64,000 bases of DNA from Polyangiaceae bacterium (GTDB taxonomy: Bacteria > Myxococcota_A > Polyangia > Polyangiales > Polyangiaceae). The DNA lies in NCBI GenBank assembly GCA_016712345.1, contig JADJRH010000011.1, positions 1,612,001 to 1,676,000 on the forward strand. Reading direction: 5' to 3'. This document shows, in pieces, positions 28,763-36,487 of this stretch. Both the position numbers and the translations under genes were made by a program. Below the pieces are notes generated by a model that ran no database searches, was not told the DNA's origin, and worked only from the letters and a program-made list of their open reading frames with translations. Position 1 is the stretch's first letter, and every line of letters begins with the position of its first letter.

Positions 28763-29785
28763 TCACACTTTTTCTTTGCGACCGATGCGCGGATCGATCC
28801 AAGGCACAACCACGTCGAGCAGCGCGGTAGAAAGTGCCACCGTGGCAGATGTGAAAATCACAACGCCCAAAATCACCGAACCGTCGCGGTTGAGAACGGC
28901 GTCCACTGCCATTTGACCCACGCCCGGCCAGCGAAACAGTTTCTCGGTCACAATCGCGCCGCCCACGAGCGTTCCCAAATCCAGTGCGGCGACAGTGACA
29001 ATGGGAACCGCCGCCGTTCGCAACGCGTGAACGAACAGAACCCGCGCCCGCGATGCACCTTTCGCTCGCGCTGTGCGCGCAAAGTCCTGGGCCAGCGCCG
29101 ACGAAACTTCATCGCGTGTGAGGCGCGCGTAGAGAGCCACTCCCAGCACACCGAGCGACAACGCCGGCAGGATCACCGAGCGAACTTGTTCGCCGGTTGT
29201 TTTTCCGTAGCCGTCGTAGGGCAGCAGTTGAAGGCGATACGCGAGCACATATTGCATGAGCAGGCCGACCAAAAACACCGGCGCGCTGAGCCCGAGCGCT
29301 GTGCCACCCAACGTGAGATCGTCCCAACGGGTGTTGCGCCGACTCGCCGCAAAAACGCCCATCGACACGCCGATGGTGAGCTGCACCAAAAATGCCGCAA
29401 ATCCAAGCATGATCGAGCGAGGGATTTTTGCCGCAAGCAGGTCCACAACCGGCTTGCGGTAGTGAAACGAAAACCCGAGATCGATGTGTACACCTAGCCC
29501 CACGGCGCCGCAGCTCCGATGCGCCTTGTCTTTCGGCGCCACATCGCGCGGACCCAAATGAACGAGTCGCTTCCAGAAGCGTGCGTACCTTGTGTACACA
29601 GGTTCGTCGAGCCCGTACGCCGCTCGCGCCGACGCCACGTCCTGCGCCGACGCTTGAGGACCGAGCAGCAAACGCGCCGGATCGCCGGGCAAAACTTCGA
29701 TCACAAAAAACGACAATGTTGTAACCACCACCACAACAAACGCGGCCCAGGCAATCCGACGTGTGATGCGGCCCAGCGTTTTCAA
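28763..29785 (-). CDS. Peptide/nickel-type ABC transporter permease (DppB family)
   Basis: The product has 340 residues when started at TTG 29785, which overlaps the stop of the upstream fusion gene (TTGA). Longer starts would add 74 unlikely residues. It has six transmembrane segments beginning VVVVVTTLSFFVIEVLPGDP, an ARLLLG segment and the permease (EAA) loop RTARAKGASRARVLFVHALR, with the family signature EKLFRWPGVGQMAVDAV near the end. It forms the inner-membrane channel of an oligopeptide-type importer together with the permease half of the neighbouring fusion. No ATPase gene is in the cluster, so ATP hydrolysis must be supplied from elsewhere. Confidence 0.9.
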   Translation of the reverse strand: MKTLGRITRRIAWAAFVVVVVTTLSFFVIEVLPGDPARLLLGPQASAQDVASARAAYGLDEPVYTRYARFWKRLVHLGPRDVAPKDKAHRSCGAVGLGVHIDLGFSFHYRKPVVDLLAAKIPRSIMLGFAAFLVQLTIGVSMGVFAASRRNTRWDDLTLGGTALGLSAPVFLVGLLMQYVLAYRLQLLPYDGYGKTTGEQVRSVILPALSLGVLGVALYARLTRDEVSSALAQDFARTARAKGASRARVLFVHALRTAAVPIVTVAALDLGTLVGGAIVTEKLFRWPGVGQMAVDAVLNRDGSVILGVVIFTSATVALSTALLDVVVPWIDPRIGRKEKV

Positions 29786-32439
29786 GGCGCTCCCTGCGGG
29801 TGCGAACGGCCGCTTGCGCTCTGCGAATCCGGTCGCAGCACCGCGCCGAACATCCACTGTGTACTCAACGCGCGCCGCGCGACAGTGCGCACCGCCGGAT
29901 CTAGCCACACCTCGGCGAGCTGCGGCGGCAAGATCGGATGTGGCACAAACCCGCGAACATACGGCTGACGCACAGTGGGTGTACGCGTCACCGTTGTTGG
30001 AATCCACGGCGCTTCATCGCGAACGATCTCTTCGGCGCGTTCGTAGAGTTTCATCCGAGCGTCGCGATCGATTGTTTTGCGGGCATCGGTGAGCAATGTG
30101 TCAAACGCCGCGTTTGAGAAAAACGCCAGATTTTGCGAGCCGTCTTCTTCAATTGCCCGCGACGAAAGCGTTGGTTCAAAAAAATTGGAAGGGTCCGGGT
30201 AGTCGGCCGTCCAGCCTGTCCACCCCATAGCCGCCGTTTTTCGCCGTGAAACCTCGGCCAAATACGACGCGAAAGGCATCAACTTCAAGCGCACACGCAG
30301 GCCGATTTTGCCAAGCTGCTCTGCGTACACTTCGGCCGCCTGCTGCTCAAAACTGTCGGGCACGGTCACGTAGTCGATCGGGTGGGGATACCCGCCGCGA
30401 CCCGTTTTTGGGTCAAACGCAAAGCCTGCCCGGGCCATTTCTTCAAGCGCCGCTTCCAGATTGTGTGTACGCATGCGCCGGTCGCGGGCGGGGCCGGGAA
30501 CGCCGGGCGGGAGCACGCGATCTGTTTCGGCCACATCGGGTCGCACAAGCGACAAAACCGACGGATCGACCGCGAGGGCCACGGCGCGCCGCACGTGAAC
30601 AGAATCAAACGGCGAGGTTTCGGTGTTCAGGAAAATCGCGTTCGTTGTCTTCGTCGCGTTCCACGAAAAAAGGTGTTTCCACCGCGAGTCAGACTCAAAG
30701 CGCGCCGAATCGGTTGCCGAAAGCTCGCGCAGCAAATCGAGCGAACCCTCCTCAAACCGATAGCGCTGCGTTTGAGGAGGCATCGCAATTGTCCACTCGA
30801 TCGCATCTAGGAAGGGCCGCCCCGGCACGTAATACCCTTCAAAACGCGAGAGCTTGATGCTCGCCTCCGGCTCAAACGAAGCCAAACGAAACGGCCCCGC
30901 GCCGCAGGGTGAAGCGGGCGCCTGCGTGTCCACAGCGGCACCCATGCTCGGGCAAACCGGTGCGGCAAAACTCAGCGTGAGCAGCGCCGCGAACGTTGCG
31001 TCGGGCTCACTCAATTCAAACACCACCGTCCGCTCGTCGACCGCGCGCACGCCTTCCAAGTGCTCGGCTTTGCCGCCGTGAAACGCCGCAAATCCTCGCA
31101 ACATCCGGTAGTGGCTTGCGCCCGGACTCGGGGTTTTGGGCCGCAACGTGCGCTCGATCGACCTCACAACATCCGCCGAAGTCACATTCGCGCCGTCGTG
31201 AAATTTCAAACCGGGCCGCAGCGCGAATGTGTACACAAGTCCGTCGCTTGAATTGTTGTATTTTTCGGCCAGGTCCGGCGCAATTTCACCGCGATCGTTC
31301 CACGTTAAAAGCCTCGCATAAATGAGGTTTTCAATGGGTCGCGACGCTTCATCATACGTGAGCGCCGGGTCAAGTGTACGCACGTTGACGAACGTTGCGA
31401 GCCGAAGTGTACCCCCGCGAACAGGCGCCGCGCTTTCGCTTTCAATACCGATCGGCCCCGCAATTTGCTGCGGACGCACCACACCAACGAGCAGCAACAC
31501 AGCCGCCGCGAGAACCAAATCGAAAGGTACACTCGACGCGCGTTTGGCTCCTTTTCGAGGCTCAAACACATCGCGCAGCCCCTCGGCGATGCGTCCCGTT
31601 GCCAGCACCGTGAGCAAAATCGCAAATCCCGGCGCCGCCACCTTCACCACCTGCGTGGTGATCATCGGCTCCGCCTCGTGAAGCATTCGACCCCAGCTCG
31701 GCGCCGGCGGTTGTGTACCCAACGTTAGATAACTGAGCACCGCTTCCGCCAAAATCATGTGCCCAATCGACGTGGTGCTCACTACCAAGAGCGTTCCCCA
31801 CAAGTTGGGCAAAATATGCTTTTGAACCACGTGCAACGCGGTTCCGCCCAGAGCGCGCGACGCCGTCACAAATTCGCGACTGCGAATTTCCAGCGTCTTA
31901 TTTCGAACAATGCGCGCTGTACCCGTCCACCCCGTCAGCCCCAACACGAGCAACATCGTGCCCGCATCCGGGCGACCCACTGCTGCGCCCACGGCGGTGA
32001 CAAACAACAAAAACGGCAGTGCCAAAAGCGCGTCGATGAGGCGCATCAACACCACATCCACAAACCAAACGCGCGTTCCTTCAGCGAGCCCCGCCGCCAC
32101 GCCGACAAACGTTCCAAGCGCCACCGCCACCGCTGTTGCCAGCGCGGCCACGCCCAGCGAAAGCCGCGCCCCCGATGCGAGCCGCGTTAAAATATCTCGA
32201 AACAAACTGTCGGTTCCGAGCGGGTGCGCAAAACTCGGCCCCGGCGGCGCACCGAGCGCATCGCGCCGCATTGAGAAATCACTCGCCAACGGGTCGTACG
32301 GAAGGAGCAGCGGCCCGAACACCGCAAACGCAACCAACGCCGCAAACAGCAACAACCCAAGGCGCGCTGAACGATCGCGCCACAGTCGCGCCCAGGTTGT
32401 TTGAGGCGGCTCCGCCGCTTGAAGATCGGTCGGAGTCAT
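29782..32439 (-). CDS. Fusion of DppC-type permease and family-5 substrate-binding protein
   Basis: The product has 885 residues from ATG 32439, which overlaps the hydrolase stop (ATGA). Residues 1-~290 are a DppC-like permease (LLLFAALVAFAVFGPLLLPY, HPLGTDSLFRDILTRL, EFVTASRALGGTALHVVQKH, AEAVLSYLTLG). A further transmembrane helix at about 305-322 (FDLVLAAAVLLLVGVV) leads out to a full SBP_bac_5 domain (about 340-870; GGTLRLATFVNVRTLDPALT, LKFHDGANVTSADVVRSIER, FDSVHVRRAVALAVDP, GWTADYPDPSNFFEPTL). Permease and binding protein are normally separate genes. Here the binding domain is tethered to the channel by its own helix. The substrate is probably a peptide or related molecule. Confidence 0.9.
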   Translation of the reverse strand: MTPTDLQAAEPPQTTWARLWRDRSARLGLLLFAALVAFAVFGPLLLPYDPLASDFSMRRDALGAPPGPSFAHPLGTDSLFRDILTRLASGARLSLGVAALATAVAVALGTFVGVAAGLAEGTRVWFVDVVLMRLIDALLALPFLLFVTAVGAAVGRPDAGTMLLVLGLTGWTGTARIVRNKTLEIRSREFVTASRALGGTALHVVQKHILPNLWGTLLVVSTTSIGHMILAEAVLSYLTLGTQPPAPSWGRMLHEAEPMITTQVVKVAAPGFAILLTVLATGRIAEGLRDVFEPRKGAKRASSVPFDLVLAAAVLLLVGVVRPQQIAGPIGIESESAAPVRGGTLRLATFVNVRTLDPALTYDEASRPIENLIYARLLTWNDRGEIAPDLAEKYNNSSDGLVYTFALRPGLKFHDGANVTSADVVRSIERTLRPKTPSPGASHYRMLRGFAAFHGGKAEHLEGVRAVDERTVVFELSEPDATFAALLTLSFAAPVCPSMGAAVDTQAPASPCGAGPFRLASFEPEASIKLSRFEGYYVPGRPFLDAIEWTIAMPPQTQRYRFEEGSLDLLRELSATDSARFESDSRWKHLFSWNATKTTNAIFLNTETSPFDSVHVRRAVALAVDPSVLSLVRPDVAETDRVLPPGVPGPARDRRMRTHNLEAALEEMARAGFAFDPKTGRGGYPHPIDYVTVPDSFEQQAAEVYAEQLGKIGLRVRLKLMPFASYLAEVSRRKTAAMGWTGWTADYPDPSNFFEPTLSSRAIEEDGSQNLAFFSNAAFDTLLTDARKTIDRDARMKLYERAEEIVRDEAPWIPTTVTRTPTVRQPYVRGFVPHPILPPQLAEVWLDPAVRTVARRALSTQWMFGAVLRPDSQSASGRSHPQGAP

Positions 32440-33293
32440 CACCGCTTCCCCAAAAGAAATTGGGTGGTGTGCTGCGCGAACAGATCCGGAACTTCTTCGT
32501 GCGGCGTGTGACCCGCGTCTAAAATTTGCAACTTTGCGCCCGTCATTTCGTGCGCAAGCCGTTGACCGTGAGACACCGGTAAGAGCCTGTCGTCGTGGCC
32601 CCACACCACGAGCGCCGGAGTTTGAATGCGGCCGAGCCGCGCCACCACCGGCCGCGTTTCAAACATGGCGTTCATCACCGCGTGCGCACTTTCACGAGCG
32701 TTCGGCGTTGAGAGCAAATCGTAATGCGTATCAATCCGCGAGAGCGGCACCACCGCTTTCGGCCCCAACATTAAACGTTCGCAATAACTCCGAAACATCG
32801 AGCGGCTGTAGAACTGCTTAAAGAAGATCCCCCCGAGCACCGGGAAGTGCGCAAATTGCGGCGAAATCTTTCGCGGCGGCGGGTAACAAAGCGCGTCTTC
32901 CAGCACCAACCGTTGCACCAACTCCGCATGCTCCGCGGCCAGCGTAATGGCGATCGCAGCGCCCAGGCCGTGCCCCACGATCGATGCGCGCCCCACATTC
33001 AGCGCCGCGATCACATCCACAACCGCTTCAGCCAGCGACTCAATGGTGTACGCATACCGCGCGGGGTTCGGTTTCTCGCTCTCGCCGAAGCCGGGCAGGT
33101 CTGGAGCGACCACAAAAAAGTTCTCCGCAAACTTGTCCATCACGTCTTCCCACGTGATGTGGCTCACCAAGAAATCGTGCAGCAGTAAAAGCACCGGTTT
33201 TTTTGGATTTCCGGCCGTCACCGCTCGTGTGCGCACTCCTCGCGCGTTCACATCACGCACCGATTGAAGTGACGGTTGGTCGCCGACGGCCAT
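32439..33293 (-). CDS. Alpha/beta-hydrolase fold protein with missing Ser nucleophile
   Basis: The product has 284 residues, first gene of a three-gene leftward operon with the two transporter genes (4-bp overlaps). The fold is clear: LLLLHDFLVSHITWEDV near the oxyanion hole, VVAPDLPGFGESEKP, and WGHDDRLLP with the acid and DAGHTPHEE with the His. At the nucleophile elbow the usual GHSLGG is GHGLGA, so residue 109 is Gly instead of Ser. With the nucleophile gone it may bind rather than cleave its ligand, or use another mechanism as some lyase-like members do. Linkage to a peptide importer suggests a role in handling the imported substrate. Confidence 0.85.
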   Translation of the reverse strand: MAVGDQPSLQSVRDVNARGVRTRAVTAGNPKKPVLLLLHDFLVSHITWEDVMDKFAENFFVVAPDLPGFGESEKPNPARYAYTIESLAEAVVDVIAALNVGRASIVGHGLGAAIAITLAAEHAELVQRLVLEDALCYPPPRKISPQFAHFPVLGGIFFKQFYSRSMFRSYCERLMLGPKAVVPLSRIDTHYDLLSTPNARESAHAVMNAMFETRPVVARLGRIQTPALVVWGHDDRLLPVSHGQRLAHEMTGAKLQILDAGHTPHEEVPDLFAQHTTQFLLGKR

Positions 33294-34215
33294 CGCGCCG
33301 CAGGTTAGCCCAGGTAACCCGTCTTTTGATCGCGCAGAGCGACATTCTTCCGCCCCAAGCCCAAGCCCGGCTTATGTGTACACATAATTCGAGAGCTTCC
33401 TTCTGAGCCGCCCAACGTTCGGCCCGACCGCCGGCACTTCGCTAAGCAGTTCTGAAACGGCCGGTCGTCTGCTTCGCAAATGTGTACACATAAGGCGCCC
33501 GTCTGCGATTCACAGATGGTTTTGAGCCTACAAAACTCGACAACTTCTGCATGTGTTGCCTGAAAAAGTTCCAGATTTTCGGCCCAGGTGGTGACCTGTG
33601 GTAGCTTTCATTTCGCGCAGCACAACTCAAAGCCTCCTGCAAGGCTGTACGTGGCTGCCACTCTATTTTGTTGCGCACACGCGCACGAAAACTCCGGCTC
33701 CGCCCCAGGGTCGCGTGAGTTTTTGCGGTGGTTTGCGCTCAAAATGGGTTTTACGGTCCCGATGCCCGAGTCACGTCCCTATTGGTCTGGAACCGCTCTT
33801 GCACAGTCCCAACGCCACGCGCCCGGCGCGAGACTTCCTTATATGAGGCCGCGCCGTCATGCGTACTCAAACGTGATGGAGCACCCCCTCAGCCGGGCTT
33901 CCGGCCCCTCACGGGCGTCAAGAGGAACCCGCAAAACGGTGGGACATTAAATGTCCTAGCCAAAATCAAAAAGTCTTTTGTGCATGGAATTACGCAGCGC
34001 AGCGCAATAATCTCGTGCTAGGTTATTGACGATATTCCATTCAGTGGAATACATTCGCTGGCGTTGTTGGACAGCACACTGATGTCGCCGCCCAACAATG
34101 CCTGTGCGAAACGTTGTTCCGCCCGGGCCGCCTCCAAAAAATCAAACGGGCCGCGTAGGACGCACCGCTTGGTTTCTCGGCTGGCTCTTCTGCTTTGAAT
34201 TTCCGGGCGTGACCA
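33294..34215. other. Long non-coding region upstream of the MerR-like gene
   Basis: About 920 bases have no believable gene. Two GTGTACAC palindromes lie at 33376 and 33482. Composition is slightly lower in GC than the flanks. A perfect 6+6 inverted repeat (see 34034) lies near the right end. I cannot identify a tRNA or small-RNA gene, but an untranslated leader or regulatory RNA is possible. Confidence 0.5.
34034..34050. promoter_or_regulatory. Inverted repeat, candidate operator
   Basis: ATTCCA, five bases, TGGAAT: a perfect 6-base dyad 165 bases upstream of the MerR-like gene, with TTGAC (a possible -35 core) ending 5 bases to its left. Such dyads are common binding sites for dimeric regulators. 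The regulator, if any, is unknown. Confidence 0.35.
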
Positions 34216-34743
34216 ATGGCGCATCATTCGCGGATCAGCGACGAAGTGTTGGACGCGATTGAGCGAGATCGTGCCGATGGAATCTCGTCCCCGGAGATCC
34301 TGGAGTTCTTTGCTTCGCACGACGTGAAGTTCAGCGAAGCTACCCTCCGAAAGTACGTACAACTCGGGCTTTTGCCCCGCAGTGTGCGTGTCGGACGGAA
34401 GGGCAAGCACCAAGGTTCTCAGGGCCTTTACCCAGCCGGCGTGCTGCGAAAGATCCTCAGAATCAAGGAAATGATGGCTCAGGACTACACCATCGAGGAA
34501 ATCCAAAAGGAGTTCCTCTTCGTCCGGGGCGACATCGAAGAGCTTGAGAGGATTCTCGACAAGATTTTTGACACTCTGAAAGAAGCATCCAAGGTGCGGC
34601 GCAGTGAACTCAGCGGTCGGGCCATTTCGCAAGATCTGGCTTCCGCTGAAGGCCTCGCGAAGGATCTTCTGGCGAAACTGGAGATGATCGAAGAGCGCCT
34701 CATGGCGCACGCCCGACTCAGCCGAACGGCCGTCGCGGTGTAA
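34216..34743 (+). CDS. MerR-like helix-turn-helix protein with C-terminal coiled coil
   Basis: The product has 175 residues. Residues ~20-85 fit a winged-helix MerR-type domain (ISSPEILEFFASHDVKFSEA, TLRKYVQLGLLPRSVRVGRK, YPAGVLRKILRIKEMMAQDY, TIEEIQKEF). The rest (about 95-165) is a charged heptad-like coiled coil (DIEELERILDKIFDTLKEAS, AKLEMIEERL) suited to dimerisation. No metal or ligand-binding domain follows, so the signal input is unknown. It stands ahead of a sigma-region-4 protein (320 bp downstream). Both are short DNA-binding proteins, which suggests a conserved regulatory locus of this lineage. Confidence 0.78.
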   Translation: MAHHSRISDEVLDAIERDRADGISSPEILEFFASHDVKFSEATLRKYVQLGLLPRSVRVGRKGKHQGSQGLYPAGVLRKILRIKEMMAQDYTIEEIQKEFLFVRGDIEELERILDKIFDTLKEASKVRRSELSGRAISQDLASAEGLAKDLLAKLEMIEERLMAHARLSRTAVAV

Positions 34744-35062
34744 AAATTCGGCACTCTCAAGCTCGCTTGCACCGGTTTTTGACGTTGATTTCGAGTGCGC
34801 CCCCGAGGCGGTGACGGCTGGTACGTCACCACGCGCGAGTGTACTCAGGCAGATGTTCTTCCGGCCGAAGGTCCACTGGGGCACGTTCAGAATACTTCTG
34901 AGCGAGCTGGATCGCAGGGCGGGGGAGAGCCGCGTTCGCGGCGGGGAAGGCGTGCGGCCTTCCTTCATTCGTGGGCCGTTTTTTATTCGCGGGTGATCTC
35001 GACGCCGGTCAGGAACCGGATGTTACGGGACACGTGCGTGCGCAAACCGCATCGGGATTTTC
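34744..35062. other. Leader region of the sigma-region-4 gene
   Basis: About 320 bases without a credible gene. It begins with the 3' end of the MerR-like gene and should carry the promoter for the sigma-like gene. Purine-rich stretches are present (GGCGGGGGAGAG near 34920), but I cannot pick a promoter with confidence. Confidence 0.4.
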
Positions 35063-35926
35063 ATGGAGGCGCGCATGACGATGGGCAATTTGGACAGTGT
35101 CGAGCTTACGTTCACAGAGGCGCAACCCGCCCAGGACACCGGCACCGGCTCGACCCTTACGACCGAAGGAGCGCTCGCCAAGAAGGCGGCTCCTATCACG
35201 GCGGCGACCGCGATCACACGCGAACAACGCCGTTCGCGCCGCAAGCGCGAGGTGCGTGCCCGAACGATCAGCGTCAAGCGCATGACCAAGCGCGAGCTGG
35301 AAATCGGCCGGATGCTCTACCCGGAAAACGATTACCAAAAGCCGCGCGCGCGCTCGGAGTGCATCGAAGGCCTTCGCCCGTGCCCGTACGTCTCGTGCAA
35401 ACACCACCTGTTCCTCGACGTTTCGGCTCGGACAGGTGCCATCAAGCTCAACTTCCCCGACCTTGAGGTTTGGGACATGAACGAGAGCTGCGCCCTCGAC
35501 GTCGCCGATCGCGGCGGCACAACGCTCGAAGACGTGGGCGCGATCATGAACCTCACGCGCGAACGCATTCGCCAAGTCGAAGTCAAAGCGCTCGCCAAAC
35601 TCCAGGCCCTCAAAGACATGATGGGCCTCCGCGACTACGTGGACGAGGGCCCGGTTGGCAAACGCCGCCTCCCCGTCATCACCGAAAACGAGGACGAGGA
35701 CGAAGATCTCGAAGCCTCGTCCGACGACGATGATGATGACGACGACGATTTCGAAGTCGAGTGCGAAAGCACCCCGTCCGACATCGCCGATGACGACGTG
35801 GACGCCGACCTTGAAAGCGACAGCGACGTCGAGGTCGAAAGCGACAACGACAACGCTGCAGCTCCCGTCGCCGCCGCAGCCACCGGCACGTACGACGAAA
35901 TCGCGGATTTCGACGGCGCCGAGTGA
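35063..35926 (+). CDS. Sigma-70 region-4-like protein with long acidic tail
   Basis: The product has 287 residues. Start choices are ATG 35063 or 35075. After a basic segment ([20 protein letters not shown]) there is a small Cys/His motif ([16 protein letters not shown]). Then comes a region-4-type helix-turn-helix, [20 protein letters not shown] followed by [10 protein letters not shown], the sequence that in sigma factors reads the -35 box. No region 2 or 3 is present, so it cannot be a complete sigma factor. The last ~80 residues are almost entirely Asp/Glu/Ser/Ala (one run of nine Asp), like the acidic tail of the RNA polymerase delta subunit. It may bind promoter DNA or polymerase and tune initiation. 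Confidence 0.85.
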   Translation: MEARMTMGNLDSVELTFTEAQPAQDTGTGSTLTTEGALAKKAAPITAATAITREQRRSRRKREVRARTISVKRMTKRELEIGRMLYPENDYQKPRARSECIEGLRPCPYVSCKHHLFLDVSARTGAIKLNFPDLEVWDMNESCALDVADRGGTTLEDVGAIMNLTRERIRQVEVKALAKLQALKDMMGLRDYVDEGPVGKRRLPVITENEDEDEDLEASSDDDDDDDDDFEVECESTPSDIADDDVDADLESDSDVEVESDNDNAAAPVAAAATGTYDEIADFDGAE

Positions 35927-35944
35927 CATCTCACTTCATCCATC

Positions 35945-36016
35945 TATCCGTATAAACGGATACACACCGCGACTATTGCCCCCCGGGGCCGCATGTGTAC
36001 ACATGCGACCGGCCCC
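35945..36016 (+). terminator. Two tandem hairpins after the sigma-region-4 gene
   Basis: TATCCGT-loop-ACGGATA (35945-35962) is followed by a longer near-perfect palindrome, GGGGCC GCATGT GTAC ACATGC then GGCCCC (35985-36016), whose centre is GTGTACAC. Position 19-90 bases after the stop codon fits termination or mRNA 3' protection. No U-run follows, so the mechanism would not be a classical intrinsic one. Confidence 0.5.
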
Positions 36017-36130
36017 ACCAAGCGCCGTGCTCACTCGCTTCGCTCGCTCCGCGCGGCGCGGGGGGCCACAGCGCAACGCTCCCAGCGACAAGCTTCATCC
36101 ACGCAGCTCATGACCCGATAACTACGTTAG

Positions 36131-36217
36131 GAGGTGGGTGACTGCTCGCCGCCAGGCGGTTCGGCGAAACGACGCGCAGCGCCCCCAGACGCTGGTGCAA
36201 GGAAAGGCGAGGCTGCG
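36131..36217 (+). repeat. Element A, partial left half
   Basis: Carries GGTGGGTGAC, CGCGCAGCGCCCCCAGACG and GCAAGGAAAGGCGAGGC in the same order and spacing as the left half of element A, then stops. It sits just ahead of a full copy, suggesting a partly deleted tandem arrangement. Confidence 0.65.
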
Positions 36218-36243
36218 CCGATTGGAATGGCAAGCGAGGAGGG

Positions 36244-36478
36244 ATGGGTGATGGTCGCAGCGAGGTGGGCCGGTTCAACGATGCGCAGCGCCCCCGGACG
36301 CCCGTGCAAGGAAAGGCGAGGCCGCGGTCCGACACCATCCAGCGCTTCAGCCGCCCATTGCCGCCCAGACCCCACAGACCTCCAACCGACGCAGGTCGGA
36401 CCGTATAAGGCCGAGCCCCCAGTGGCGCGTCGCGCATCGGCTTGAACCGGCGCACCGCAGCGCGACCAGCCACCCAAT
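36244..36478 (+). repeat. Element A, copy 2
   Basis: Full-length copy: left tip ATGGGTGATGGTCGCAGCG, GGCCGGTTCAACGATGCGCA, the GCAAGGAAAGGCGAGGCCGC core, the inner stem pair CGGTCCGA/TCGGACCG, then AAGGCCGAGCCCCCAGTGGC and the right tip CGACCAGCCACCCAAT. Left and right ends are again mutually inverted. It abuts the stop codon of the M16-like gene, so it would form a structure in that mRNA's 3' region. Confidence 0.72.
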
Positions 36479-36487
36479 CCCGACGAG

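Noticed and set aside
34018..34968. 316-codon minus-strand frame
   Set aside because: Antisense to the MerR-like gene, no ribosome site and no family motif.
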